Assembly: GCA_013180625.2 (NCBI GenBank)
Contig: SNVD02010473.1
Location: 372,001 to 436,000, forward strand
Direction of reading: 5' to 3'
From: Boswellia sacra
Taxonomy: Eukaryota > Streptophyta > Magnoliopsida > Sapindales > Burseraceae
Length of the DNA: 64,000 bases
Shown here: piece after piece, positions 47,001-59,500 of the stretch
How the letters are laid out: the number at the start of each line of letters is the position of its first letter
Position numbering within the stretch: the stretch's first letter is position 1
Position numbers and translations under genes: made by a program
Notes under the pieces: model-generated
Databases searched by the model: none
What the model was told of the DNA's origin: nothing
The model's input: the letters and a program-made list of their open reading frames with translations, nothing else

Positions 47001-48691
47001 CAAAATAATTGTAAAAGCATTATACAAGTTGTAAATATAACATAAAAATAGAATATGAATATTATACTGATAAATTTTATATAAAATAGTTATAGATAAT
47101 TTATATCATGTAATTAAATATATCTTTTTAAAATACAATAAAATAATTGTAAAAACGATGTACAAGTTATAAACATAACATAAAGATAATATATAAATAT
47201 TACCATTGTATTTAGAAATTAGAATATAAAATTATAGATTTAATTTAAAATACATAAATAGAATGTAAATTATGTTATTGAAGATAACTTTTTAAAATAA
47301 GATAAATAATACATTAACTTTGAAAAACCTAAATTCATATTTAAACTTCTTCACTGAATGCTTCTATTTATTGGTTCATGTACAAACTTTGATTAATTTG
47401 TCTATATTTTAGTATTGCATTATTTTTACTTTTAAAATATATTTTTATACGTATATTTTAAAAAAAAGCATAAATTAAAATAAATAATGTTTGAATGTAA
47501 ATATCTTACCTGTAACCTAAATAAGAGGTAAAAGTCAGTTAATTATCATACATAATCAACGGTGAAGATTTCACTGTTTAATCCAAAGGTGACTAAAGGA
47601 ATTTTCATCCCTTTCTAAAAGTTTTTTAAGCAGAATTATAAAAATAAAATCGGTGTTTCGCGGGTGCAAATAACCCACCATTTATAAATGATAAATAAGT
47701 GAAGCTATTTACTAATTTACACTAAAAAAAATGCTACTCATTTTTTTTTAAAAATATACAATCTTTTAGAATTTAATTTTTAATCTTTAACCTATCTATC
47801 TTCAAAGTTTCACAATGATTTCATATAATTAAGAGAGTTAAGTATATCTATATTTCTATGAAAAAAAATTCATTATAGTAAATTTTTTATCCAATAGTGT
47901 TAACATATTGATTTAATGTTATGATTGTTTTTGAAATTATGAAGATAAAAAAGAATAAATTTTAAATTTTTTATAACTTTAATAGTATGATATTGATAAT
48001 AAAGGGAAATTATAAATTTTGTTTCCACATCCAATACTAATATACATCCATTTCGTATTTTTTTTCTTTTAAAAAGGAAACTTTTCCTTTCTTTACTTTT
48101 GAAATTCGAAACACTACTGTCCATTTAGTTCATTTCAATTTTATTTTGTTTTTTTTAATTCAAGTTTCACCTTCTCAGAACCCTAGCCTCAAGACCATCA
48201 TTCATCACCATTCACCACCGTCAAGATTGAAAAGCTCGTTCAAGGACAATCATCACCAACACATTCCCAAATCAGTGGCCAAACTTCCAGATACCTACCA
48301 TTAACTTAGGAAGCCATATTGTTTATTACATTAATCTATCATCCACATCTAGCTCTAACTAAATCAAGTCCCATCCCATTGAAATTTAAAAGTTGAGATA
48401 TAAACTTCGATCGATCTTCTTCGAAGGCATCATATTATTTATTTATAATAAAAATGGGTTAGTATAATATAGAAAAAATTATGAACATGGAACCAAATTA
48501 AGGGGGCACATTGAAGTATATTACATTAATCTATCATCCACAAAAATTATGAACCTGGAACCAAATTTCAGACAACATGACCTCAAATTGACAATTCAAC
48601 AGCCTATAAGGTTTTTTTTTTTATTTTTTTTGGCTTTCAAGCATTAGACACCATAATAATAATAATAATAATAACAATATAAAGTATACAT
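44031..48691. other. AT-rich intergenic region
   Basis: Very AT-rich with stops in every frame. It holds the 140-160 bp tandem array described separately. Near 48320-48560 the phrases TATTACATTAATCTATCATC and AATTATGAAC(A/C)TGGAACCAA each occur twice. No gene recognised. Confidence 0.6.
46370..47320. repeat. degenerate tandem array, 140-160 bp unit, about 6 copies
   Basis: ACAAGTTGTAAACATAACAT variants recur near 46415, 46562, 46721, 46860, 47023 and 47161, each followed by AAAATAATATATGAACATTA-like and then AATTGTGTAAATATAAT-like blocks and preceded by AACAATTGTAAAA. Spacing is 138-163 bp. The copies are old and AT-rich. No open frame persists. Confidence 0.7.
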
Positions 48692-48844
48692 CTAAATTTT
48701 CATATTATATTCAACAAACCCTCTAAATTGGGTCTTTTTCCTCCATTTCCCCTGGAGTAAGTATATAGCCGGCACTTTTGGAATCCGACAAATATACTCC
48801 GTGCCTTCTGTTTCATACACCTGTCCTAACACTAATTTGGCAGT
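48692..48844 (-). other. exon-like open block of unknown origin
   Basis: On the minus strand TTTTCAG|ACTGCC opens a 50-codon frame (TAKLVLGQVYETEGTEYICR, then IPKVPAIYLLQGKW) that ends in TAG. Composition is protein-like. It lies downstream of the MYB-CC-like gene and could be an alternative last exon or a fragment of another gene. I do not recognise it. Confidence 0.3.
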
Positions 48845-49173
48845 CTGAAAAGGTTAAGAGTTAAGATGAAGATTATCAAACAGAATTAGAAATGGGACCA
48901 AAAATAGGAAAACAAACTAATTATGTATTTAATAACGATCACAATGCGCTGAAAGTCATTTATAATTTAAATTTACATAAAGCACTCATTATAGCTGTAG
49001 TAGCACAAACATAAGAGCGGCTCGCAATGGGAGATAAACCTATTTCAGACGACACACTGGATCTACCATCAGAACCATACAAACGTTAATCTAACTAACC
49101 AAAGGGTGACACACCAGGAAGGGGCTGGCAGTTCCCTCATTTCTCTTAACTTGCTAGCCATATTCGATGCTCC

Positions 49174-51017
49174 TCAGGAAGAAGAGGACTCTGCAGGGGC
49201 ATCAGGAGGTAGCTCTGACTGAGATGCTTGTCCCTTTTTGTCGTCATCTGCAGTTGGTACACCGTTAGAGGTTTTTATTGCACCTCCTAGATTCTGCTCC
49301 TCAATGATCTTCTGCAAGTATTTCCCCTGAGCTTCAATTCTCAATTGTAACTGTCTTTGGACCTGAAACAAGTGCATGTAAACAAATTATGGTTTCATCT
49401 TACTCTCTAAGGCAAGAAAAATGTCCTGTTAAGGAGGCTTTTATCCCTAAATTGATTTGATGGCTCCAACACCCCCACCCCCCACTCACAACCCAAATAA
49501 ATAAATAAAATGGCTACAAAGAGCGTGAAACCAAACCTCAAGCTGGTCATGGAGACGTTTTTCAACGTCCATTTTGAACCTCGCTAAGTCTTTGACTAGC
49601 ATTTTCACTGAAGAGTACAAAGTTTTAGCAAAATGTTACGATAAAGAGCATAAAATTTTCTTTCGGCAATAAGAACATCAGTAAAGAGCCATGGGAACCT
49701 GAACGTAAAGAGATACTATGATTCTGGAAGAGTACACTAGGAAGAATGCAGGCCAGAGAGTGTCTTCAGAACCTGAAATTTCATACAGAATTCTCAATGA
49801 CTTAGAATTGCCTTTTGAAAAAAAAAAAGAAAAAAAAAAGGAGGAGGAGCAAAAAATCTAGTGGAGTAGGTAAATATGTAAAAGGAAAATGGGGCAACTT
49901 TGCATTTAGCTGGAGATATACAGAAAAGAAGAATGAAGAGAAATTCAAATTGCTTTCAGAAATCAGATATGTCAACATCAGGATTTTCATGCTTGTGTAT
50001 ACAAATATTTAGCTGCAGCCACATGATTGCAACCGTAAATGACTCTTCCCCACATAAACGACCCAATTTATATTGTAAATCAGGGTTCTCATAATTTATA
50101 GACTTGAGTCATACATAGAGTTCTCATATGCCAACTCTCATAATAATAGTACATAATTTAAAAGGAGGGGGAAAAAAAAAAGAAGCTAAATGCAGTACTA
50201 TATAGGAAATGCTCACTATTTGGTTCACCAAGTTGCTTAATAGTATGCAGACCAGCTCCTACCTCCAACACAGAAAGTTGTACTTTTAACTACATTTTAA
50301 GTTGTTATATTTATGTGGCACTAAGCTTGTGGCTGAAAAAATTATTCACATTACATTTTGCGCTTGATTGAACCAAAAAAAAAATGAAGTTCTGTTTTGA
50401 AGTTTTGTGTGAGTTCAGTAACCTTTACAAAATCCCCTTTCTGTTTTTTCCAATTCAAATAAAACAGAATGAAAAGGTTCTTTGTCCTATGTTTGAAAAT
50501 CAGGATTTTAAAACACAAAATTGAGAAAGTTCATTATTGTTTTTAAAACCTATATTTTGCTTCTCAAATCTAATTTGAAATCATAAAATTCATTTTCCAA
50601 AAAATAGTGTTACAGTCAAAAAAAAAATGTTCATCTTTTAACAAGGTTTAAGAAACAATTTTTTTTTTTTTGAAACTCATTAACATACAAGTATGTGTTG
50701 CATTTTCACTGTTTTTGTTCCTGATTCTCCAATAATCGTTTTCTCGTATACAAGACATATTCTAAATGTTAAAAAAAAAAAAAGGATTTCTCGTTTTCAC
50801 TTAAAAAAAATTTAAAAAAAAGGAAGTTCTGGAAATAAACTTTTCTATGATGACACCAAACCGACCAACATTTACAATTTAAAAAAGAACTAAAAAAGAA
50901 AAAAAACTGGTGTCCAACTAAAAATTACCAAAAAAAATAAAACAAACCACAAGTTATTCCGTGATTTTTCTTTAAAAAAAGAAAATCACCATTTCCAGAA
51001 TTAACTCCCAACAGCAT

Positions 51018-51057
<40 letters not shown>

Positions 51058-51675
51058 AAAGAAAAGAAAGAAATAGAACTATTTGGTTCAAAATCGGGCA
51101 CAACTCCTCCTTTCAAATAGCAAAAGAATAAAATAGAAGAAAATAAAGAATCAAAAACACTTTCCACGTACAATTCTACCAAGTGCTATAAAATCTGAAA
51201 AAAAAAAAAAGAAAAAAAATCATGTTCACTTCCAAAAACAGTTTCTGGAGAGTATAACTGGCATAAAACTGTTTAAAACAATTTTATTTTCAGATCACAA
51301 AGCAAACCAAATCTCATCCTTAACTTGTCCATTTCATCTTCCAAAAAACAGCTTTAAGACAGCCAAACACACTACTAACTTGTTTGTTTATCTTAAAGAA
51401 CAGGCATCAACTAACATAACAAGTAACAACTTCACCAATTGCGCATCTAGTTTTGCTCATTTCTTTTCTTTACCGAAACAATTTCTTTTTTTAAATAAAG
51501 AAAACTAGTAATTGTGTAATTCCACGCGAACTAAAGAGCAAAACACAAAAACACAGAAAATGAATGAGAGAAAATTGGGAATCGTACCGGCGAGCAAGCG
51601 GAGGAGTTTAATGGTGTTCTTCTCTGCTGGTGTGAAGCTCCGGAGTGGAGGTAGCCACTTAGCAGATGGTGGCAA
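49174..51675 (-). CDS. MYB-CC (PHL-type) coiled-coil-only small protein
   Basis: Minus strand, three exons: about 51675-51588, 49607-49537 and 49362-49174. Junctions are GCCG|GTACGA, CTTCAG|TGAAAA, CTTGAG|GTTTGG and TTTCAG|GTCCAA, and the phases agree (1, then 0). Exons 2-3 encode the conserved MYB-CC tail: MDVEKRLHDQLE, then VQRQLQLRIEAQGKYLQKII EEQ, then a Ser/Asp-rich end. The first in-frame ATG is 49602-49600, giving 84 residues. Exon 1 is open for 29 codons (PPLRSFTPAEKNTIKLLRLL) after an in-frame TAA at 51678-51676 but has no ATG, so it may be leader. PHL factors normally have a GARP MYB domain about 60-100 residues upstream; I cannot find it in this window. The coiled coil mediates dimerisation, so the product, if made, could titrate full-length PHL/PHR factors. 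A truncated pseudogene is the alternative. Confidence 0.55.
49378..49536 (-). other. intron 2 of the MYB-CC-like gene
   Basis: Only about 174 bp (49536-49363) between the LHDQLE and VQRQLQL exons. The split after LHEQLE matches the usual exon boundary of this family, which argues for descent from a normal PHL gene. Confidence 0.55.
49608..51587 (-). other. intron 1 of the MYB-CC-like gene
   Basis: About 2 kb, rich in poly-A/T runs and holding an (AT)n microsatellite near 51022-51053. No MYB-domain exon (motifs such as WTPELHERF or LYHVKSHLQ) was found on the minus strand here. Confidence 0.5.
51022..51053. repeat. (AT)n microsatellite
   Basis: About 16 uninterrupted AT dinucleotides. Likely length-variable. 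Confidence 0.9.
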
Positions 51676-54600
51676 TTATAAGGGCCCTGTCCTCCCATCC
51701 CCTTCCTTCTTGTCTTTCCGTGCTTTTTCTTTCACGTTTACCAAAATACCCCTACTAATTTCCATTTAGTTTTGTGCCCTGAATACTAATTTTTAGGGAA
51801 TTTACAAAAGTCACCAAAATAAATTAGAGAAACTATTTAATAAATGAATCAATTTCTGATAATTTATATGTCATAACCATGTTTGTCACTGAATGCTTGT
51901 TTTTGAACTGCCAAATGCATCATCGTGTATGTATATACGTTGAGTGTCGAGAATAAGATTATGACGTATAAATTTTTAACATCGGATCTATATTTGTAAT
52001 GCAACCTTAAATTAGGAGTATCTTTGCAAATTACTGATATTAAATAAAAACATTAATGAGTGTTTGGTTATAAATTTTATGTCTTTGTTTTTATAATTTC
52101 TTATTTAAAATGAAAATAGAAAATTATGTCTTTTTTAAGGAGAATGAATAATAAAATATGTACCAACGTCTAGCATACTTCATTCGGATAATTTGTGAAA
52201 ATAAACAAATTTAGAGGGGATGTTTTGAAAATAACGATCTTTAACCTCGTATTTTAACGATCCCCAATTCATCCGAAAGTGTATTTTGATGGTTAAAATT
52301 ATATTTGATAAAATTTTAAAAAAAAGTTAAATTAAGTCCCTCTACTTTTTTTTTTCCTTTGATTTTTGTTTAAGGTAACCCTAGCACAAAGATATTCGTG
52401 TTTAGAAATTCATATTAAAATTTAATTATCTAATATATATTAAAAAATTATATGTGAAATGAATTGTCCTAATCATATTGCAAAGCTATACGTAACTATT
52501 ATTTTATGGGCCACGCGAGGAGCTTTTCTGTTTTAGACGGTTTCTCGTACAAATTTTGGTTTATTACATTTACATGAATAACATAAACAATATTTGGTAC
52601 AAGTTTTGGATTATTAGACGACAAATAACATCTTGAAAGATCATGATCAGAGTACATGCGCATTTTTTCATTTTTAAAGAAATAGAGTACCACCATATAA
52701 GTGTATACTGTTCGTTCACTTTTCTATCTCTATTTTCTTTTCATTATTAAGAGTATTGCCGAGGCATCCAAAACTTGTATACAAATTCATAAAACATTAT
52801 TTTGTATTGTCATATAATTTATTATCTATTATTAAGTTAACTTTCTTATCATACTAATCACGTGGAGATAATTTTTTATTACATTAATTATATCAAAATT
52901 TTATATATGCAGTATTACTTTTTTAACGTGGCTTTTAGATTTACATTTTGAGAACTGAAGACTACTTGACAAAAGCAATTAAATTTTATATATGGAGTTT
53001 GATTTCCGTTAAAAAGAGGGAAAAAGAAAAAATCACAGGTCAAGCCAAAAAGCGTGAGCAATGGCCCTGAGGGGTGTTCCCCACTAGTGAAATGAAAAGG
53101 TCCGTATGTTGGTTTGATTCCATATCACTCGCTCTCAAGAGGGCCATCATCAATCACCACGCAGCAGAGTGCTTTTTGCTTTCTACTCCTATGGACCCAA
53201 AACCAAAACCCGAAGAGTGAGAGCCAAGAGATTAACAGAGATGGAGTGAGCTAGGCAGCACCCACCAATTAATATCATCCAATCCCAACAGACAAAGCCT
53301 AGCCTTGCTTTCAATTCAACCAATTAATTAAGCGTCATGATAAGATTTAATGGGGGCAGCTAGTGGGATCGACCTCATCTGATAGGTTTGGTTTTTGATA
53401 AGAAAAGCATCTATTATTATTTTCATTGCATAGAAGATGGTGTGGAGGTAATGGATAGGGTAGGTGTTAAGTTGTATTATTGATAAGAAAAAGACTATAA
53501 TGAAACCTATTGCCATTGGAAATAGAGAAGATGGGTTTTGTGTTTTTTTGGTACGATAATGAAAGCCAATGCCCATCAATTGGAAGCTAAAGGTGCCCTT
53601 GGCCTTGGTAATTAAATATGAATAGTTTTAATGAGTGTTCGTAAGAGTATATATTAAATTTTAAAAAATTGTATAAATTCTTTTGAAGATTATATAATTT
53701 CTTTTGAAAATTATAAAATTTATTGAACACGTGTAAACATAATTAATTATACGAATTTAAGTAAATTTATACGGTTTTTAATTGTTTAACATGTACCTTA
53801 GGATCCAAGTTAAGATACGTATTGGATAATTAATAATCCCCAACTTAGCGGTGTGGTCCTCCTACAGCTTGAACTGGACTAGTCATTTTCTTCCCTCTCC
53901 CATATTCTGTTTGCGTTTTTGTAAGCAAGTTGCTAACTCTTTTTTTCAACGATATAAATAAAAAAATTTTAATTTAAATTTTTTTAAAAAGAAAAATAGT
54001 AAGGTTTTAAAATTTTGGATCTCTTAACTAAAACTAAGTTTAATTTCAAATACAAAATTTAACCATAAATATAAACATAATACTGAGCATATAACATTTT
54101 GACACATTGATGACAAATTATTCGATAATAATACCTTCTTAACTGTGTGTCTAATATCGCTTAATAATTGTTTAACGTTATAAAACTATAGAGAAAAGAA
54201 ATTGAGAATTTAACACATTACTTAATACTGGTTAGACAGTAAAAGCTCATAAAATTTATTTCAATAAAACGAGAATTGAGAATAAAAATCAGTGCGAAGA
54301 TAAGAGGATAACTAGTCGAATTCGCCATGGCATCAATTATACATCTCTTAAAACCTCATCAACCATTTTTCTTGGCCTAGCCACAAGTCAAAATCCTCCT
54401 CACTAGTCACCATCATAGCTATCATGTAAGGTTAAATCTTAGGTACATTAGTTGTATCGTGTAACATGTTGACCTAGTATAATTGTCTATTGGATCAGTT
54501 CAACATGTTACACAGTACAGCGAATGCACCGAAAACCTTCTCATCATGTAATATAATAGATCCCATCTATCACACTCTCTGTATCAATCTTCCATCTTTA

Positions 54601-55067
54601 TGAGTAACGGTGACAAACAAATTGAACACTATCCAAATATGGTGATCTATTTCACCTCTTCGGTTATTATTATTTTTTTAAATTTTATTAAATACCTAAG
54701 GTCTCCCATTAAATATTGGGCTAATCGGCTAATCCCCTTGAGCGTGGGGACCACTTTTGGTATATGCTTAATTCTTGCGTTTGTTGCAAGGAAGGACAAC
54801 GGGCAGGCTCGTGGGGTATAGTACGGATTTGTTCAATTGAATGAAAAAAAAAAAAAAAAAAAGCAAAATAATCTAAAAGTCCTACACGAGCAGGTGGCGT
54901 AATCAAGGATTATAATTGGAAGTGGTCCCCTGAATGGGGCAACATTTAAATTGACCAATTCTCTGCCTTCTAATTACTCTTGACTAGTCTTGGATACTAT
55001 TATGGGAGGTAAAAATCCAGTAAGCCCTAGTCTTTTCAGAAACGCTTAGTCAAACCCTAAACTTTAC
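51676..55067. other. AT-rich intergenic region, no gene recognised
   Basis: Just after 51676 the CT-rich minus-strand promoter side of the MYB-CC-like gene is expected. The rest has no domain-bearing frame. The short frames at 52499-52696, 53328-53579 and 54600-54821 lack motifs. Confidence 0.55.
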
Positions 55068-55303
55068 TCACCTTTGGTTTTTTTTTTTTTTGTAACCGAG
55101 GTGTCCGGGCCAGCTTACGCGCACCACGACTAATCTTCAGAGGAGACTAGCGCAACTACAACCCACTGTCACGGTCTCCCACTTAAATCATGGAGGAGGC
55201 CATTGTGGAGACTCGAACCTAGAACTTCACCATTGGTGCTGTACCAACTCCATCCTGACCCGCTTCACCACTTGAACCAACCCATTGTGGGTCACCTTTG
55301 GTT
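55068..55303. repeat. 12-bp target-site duplication of the SINE
   Basis: TCACCTTTGGTT occurs at 55068-55079 and again at 55292-55303, directly bordering the SINE on both sides with no mismatch. Confidence 0.9.
55080..55291 (-). mobile_element. tRNA-derived SINE, full length
   Basis: On the minus strand it begins near CCCACAATGGGTTGG. An A box (TGGTTCAAGTGG) and a B box (GGTTCGAGTCTCC) form the RNA polymerase III promoter. The body ends AAGCTGGCCCGGACACC, a segment common in plant SINEs, then GGTTACA and a poly-A tail (55080-55091 as T on the plus strand). Length is 212 bp. The perfect 12-bp target-site duplication shows LINE-mediated, fairly recent insertion. Confidence 0.9.
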
Positions 55304-56271
55304 AATAAGAACTGATAAGATCGAAATACCATTTTTACCCTTCGAAAAAATTATAGAACATTTTCATCCCCATACAAAAAAATTGTAAAACACTTCATCC
55401 TAGGTGAAGAAAATTACAAAGTATTTTAGCCTAATAGTCCAGTTTTAATTCCAATCTAGTCTAATCTAGTCTCTTATCTAACTTCTAACCATGTTTGCCC
55501 TTCCGCATAATATAGGAGTATAAATGAAAAAAATGTAAAACATGAGAACTTATAATTCTTGGTAAAATATAGGATTTAAAATTCTTATGAATGATTTTGA
55601 TAAGTTTTAATAAGTATGGATTTTTTAAGAATTTAATAATAAATATATTTAAAAAAGAAATTCGTCCTAAACATAAAAAATAATATTACATTTATAAATT
55701 ACATTTTATATAATTTAAGTTAATAAGATATTTTTAGATAAATAATTATAATATCATCTAATTTAATATTTTTATTTAATTTTATTTTTTATTTATCTAA
55801 TACAATGATTACTTACTAACTCAAATTATATAATAACTCAAATTATATAAAAACTTAGTTGCAGACGAGCTAATGCAACGTGATCCAGCCCTACATCACT
55901 AGATCTTCTGAACCTCCTCCACTCCACCTCGCCATTCGCTACGCCCTCGTCCGCTCCACCGCCGTAAGCTCTCGCCTCCATTCCACCATCCTCTGTTACG
56001 GTCGCCTCCAGCTCCACCCTCCGTACTTGCGGCACGCCTCCAAGTCCCGGACGTCTTCTATTGCAGCTCGCCTCCACGGCTCCACTCTCCTCTGTCGCGA
56101 CTCACCTCCACGTCCTCACTCAAGCCGTCAGCTTAAGGGAAATCTGGAACCTGTATCTTCGATTAATTTTTTTTCTTTCTGTTTCACAAGAACAAAGACG
56201 TTAAAGAATGTTCATGATCACCAATGATGGTGCTCTAAAAAATTTTATATTTGTCGGACTTTGATTAAGCA
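55304..56271. other. flank between the SINE and the copia element
   Basis: 55330-55480 resembles 63540-63680 (TCATCCCC.T, AAAACACTT.ATTCTAGGTGAA, AGTCCAGTTT.AATTC). 55880-56170 is a GC-rich island with an open frame of 115 codons (55880-56227, starting MIQPYITRSSEPPP). Its translation is Arg/Ser/Leu/His-rich without a motif, and its codon pattern looks like read-through of CT-rich DNA. It could be a short lineage-specific gene or leader; I do not claim a product. Confidence 0.4.
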
Positions 56272-56507
56272 AGTTAGAAATGAATATTCTGGAAAGAGAA
56301 TGTTTCAATGTTCTTCAAGAATTGATTAATTGCAATCAGTACATACAGTTTCTATATATATTACAATGCTCTGACTTCTAACTAACTCTAACTAACCGAA
56401 AGCTTACACAGCAAGCTATTCAATTTCCTCTAACAGAATTACACTTGATTTGACTATCCTACCCTTAAGCTATTCTTAATTCCAATTCTGTCCTTGTTGT
56501 GTTAATA
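56272..56507 (-). repeat. 3' LTR of the copia element
   Basis: 236 bp, starting AGTTAGAAATG and ending GTTAATA on the plus strand, so the element-sense LTR is TATTAAC...CTAACT. It differs from the 5' LTR at three positions. The termini are TA..CT instead of the canonical TG..CA, and both LTRs agree. Confidence 0.92.
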
Positions 56508-56519
56508 GTCCCCCTCAAG
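56508..56519 (-). other. polypurine tract of the copia element
   Basis: On the minus strand CTTGAGGGGGAC lies directly before the 3' LTR (TATTAAC), the expected position and composition for priming plus-strand DNA synthesis. Confidence 0.8.
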
Positions 56520-56558
56520 TGCAGCTAGGATGATTGTTCATGTCCTAGCAAACTTGCA

Positions 56559-59500
56559 TCAATGCTGCCGGTTGCTTTCTTCTGCTGTTGTATCAGCATC
56601 ATCTCCAGAAGTAACATTTAGTCTTTCTTTAAGAAACTCAAATTTGGTTCCAGCTAGAGCTTTAGTAAGGATATCAGCATTTTGGAATTCTGAAGGCACA
56701 TGCTGAACTTGTAACTGATTTGCCAGCACCTTTTCTCTAATGAAGTGCACATCAATTTCAATGTGTTTTGTTCTAGCATGAAAAATAGGATTTGATGCTA
56801 GAGATTATACTCCTTTGTTGTCACAATATAAGACTGGAACTTCACTTAGTTTAACACCAATTTCATGTAACAAACTTTGCAGCCAGAGTACTTCAGTTGC
56901 AGCAAGTGACATGGCCCGATATTCAGCTTCTGTTGAAGACCTTGCTACAACTCTTTGCTTCTTTGAACACCAGTAAATCAGATTGTCTCCTAGATAAACA
57001 CAGCATCCAGAAGTTGATTTCCTGTCATCTAGTGAGCTTGCCCAGTCAGCATCACTATAGGCTTTTAGTTTAAATGACTGTACTGGTTTAAATATTAAAC
57101 CATGATTTGAAGTCCCTTTGATATACCTTAGCACACGTTTACAAGCCTGCCAATGTTTGACTGTAGGATGCTGCAGAAATTGACTTAACTTGTTTACAGC
57201 AAAGGATATATCAGGCCTGGTCATGGAGAGATACTGCAATGTTCCAATTGTACTTCTATACAAGCTAGGTTGATCAAATTCTGTACTGTCATGCATTGAC
57301 AGTTTGCAGTTAGCTTCCAAAGGAGATTGAATGCTCTTTGAATCAAGCATTTTGCACTTTTTCAAGAGATCAACTGCATATTTTATTTGTGTGAGCATTA
57401 TGCAGTTTTTAGACCTTGCTACTTCAAATCCAAGAAAGTAGTTGACTGATCCAAGAGTTTTCAAAGCAAAAGTCTGATTCAAATCAGAAATTACTTTTTG
57501 TATTTGATTACTATTACTCCCAGTCACCAATATGTCATCAACATAAACTAGTAGCAATATGATTGTATTATCAGACTTGTAAACAAATAAACTTGTGTCT
57601 GAACTAGAAGAGAGGAACCCCTACTGAAGCAGGGCACTCTTGAGCTTGTCAAACCAGGCTCTGGGTGCCTGCTTCAAGCCATACAATGACTTGTGAAGAT
57701 GACAGACATGATCAGGTTTAGAAGCATCAATAAATCCCTCTGGTTGAGCCATAAAAACAGTTTCTTGAAGATCACCATTTAAGAAGGCATTGTTAATATC
57801 AATTTGCTGGATATCCCATCCAAATGTGACTGCCAAGGAAAACATAACTCTGATTGTGGATGGCTTTATGACTGGACTAAAAGTTTCAAAGTAATCCAAA
57901 CCAGCAGTTTGCTGAAAACCTTTTGCAACTAATTTGGCTTTGTACCTCTGAACTGTGCCATCCGGATTATACTTAACTGAAAACCCACTTGTTTTCAACA
58001 ACATGCATATCAGGTGATGGAGGTACAAGTGTCCAGGTTTTATTACTTTGTAAAGCTTGAAATTCTTGCTGCATAGCAGCAAACCATTTTGAATCTGATA
58101 AAGCTTCTTGTGTGGATGCTGGTTCAAGAGATGAAGAAAAGGGGTTTGTAGTGATGGTTGTATAGGCATGTGACTTAGGCTTGAAGATACCAGCTTTGGA
58201 TCTTGTAGTCATGGGGTGAGTATTAGTGAGAGGTAAGTTTGTAGAGGGAATTTGAGTGACTGGATTAATACTGCTGACAAATTGAGTAGTAGGATTAGTA
58301 GTTGAAGGTGAAACTGGTAAGGGAGCTGGACTATACTGCAAGTTAGATGAAACTGGTGATACATGAGATGGAGGAGAGGTAAGTGTATGTGTTGTAGAGG
58401 AGGAAACAGAATCAGGAAGTATCCAAGGACCTGAGATGATGGGAGTGGAAGAGGTGGAAGAAGATGATGAATCTGTAAGGAAACCTGTCTTGAAAGGAAA
58501 TTCAATTTCATTAAAAGACACACTTTTGGCAATATAGACTCTGCCAGAAGAATGCAAGCAGAGATACCCTTTATGAGAAGCACTATAGCCAATGAAGACA
58601 CAAGTGGAAGTATAGAATGAAAATTTGTGAGAATTATATGGCCTGAGATTAGGATAGCAAGCACAGCCAAATACTTTTAGCATTTTGTAATCAGGAGACA
58701 TATGAAATAAAGTAAAATAAGGAGATTGAAAGCTTAAAGCTGAGGAGGGTAACCTATTAATTAGAAACACAGCTGTGTGAAATGAGAACCACCAGAATTT
58801 TAGAGACAGTGAAGCTTGAGCTAATAATGTCAGACCTGTGCTTACAATCTGTCTGTGTCTGCGTTCTACAATTCCATTCTGTTGATGAGTGTGTGGACAA
58901 GGGTGTCTAAACACAATGCCAAGATCTTGAAGAAAAGAGCAAGAGGTCTGTATTCACCCCCCCAGTCTGATTGCAAACATTTTAATTTCCTATCAAATTG
59001 CCTTTCAACAAGTGTTAAAAACTGCTTAAACACAATTGAGACTTCAGCTTTGGATTTTAGAGGAAAGATCCAGATGTACCTAATGAAGTCATTTACAAAG
59101 CTTACATAGTAAGTATAGCCCTCAATAGATTTTACTCGAGAGGGACCCCAAAGATCAAAATATACAATGTCAAGTGGATTTGCAGCTCTATTATTAGAAA
59201 TCGGATAAGAGTCATGGCATTGCTTGCCAAACTTACAGGACTCACAAAAACACTCAGTGTTATTTACACATTTAAACAGCTGAGTTGAAAAAGATAGCTT
59301 GTGCAGTGTTTGGAAATGTGGATGTCTCAACCTCCTGTGCCAGAGAATCTGATCACTTACAGCTGATGATATTGTTGATGCTGCAACTGAAGGTTGTTAT
59401 GAACTTGACAGTAAAGAGAACAAAGAAATAGGAGCTGAGATGGGAGTCAAGTAAGCTTGTGAGGACACATAATAGGTAGGCTTACTTCTTGAAGTAGTTT

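Noticed and set aside
55203..55388. 61-codon plus-strand frame
   Set aside because: It is antisense to the SINE body and runs into its flank.
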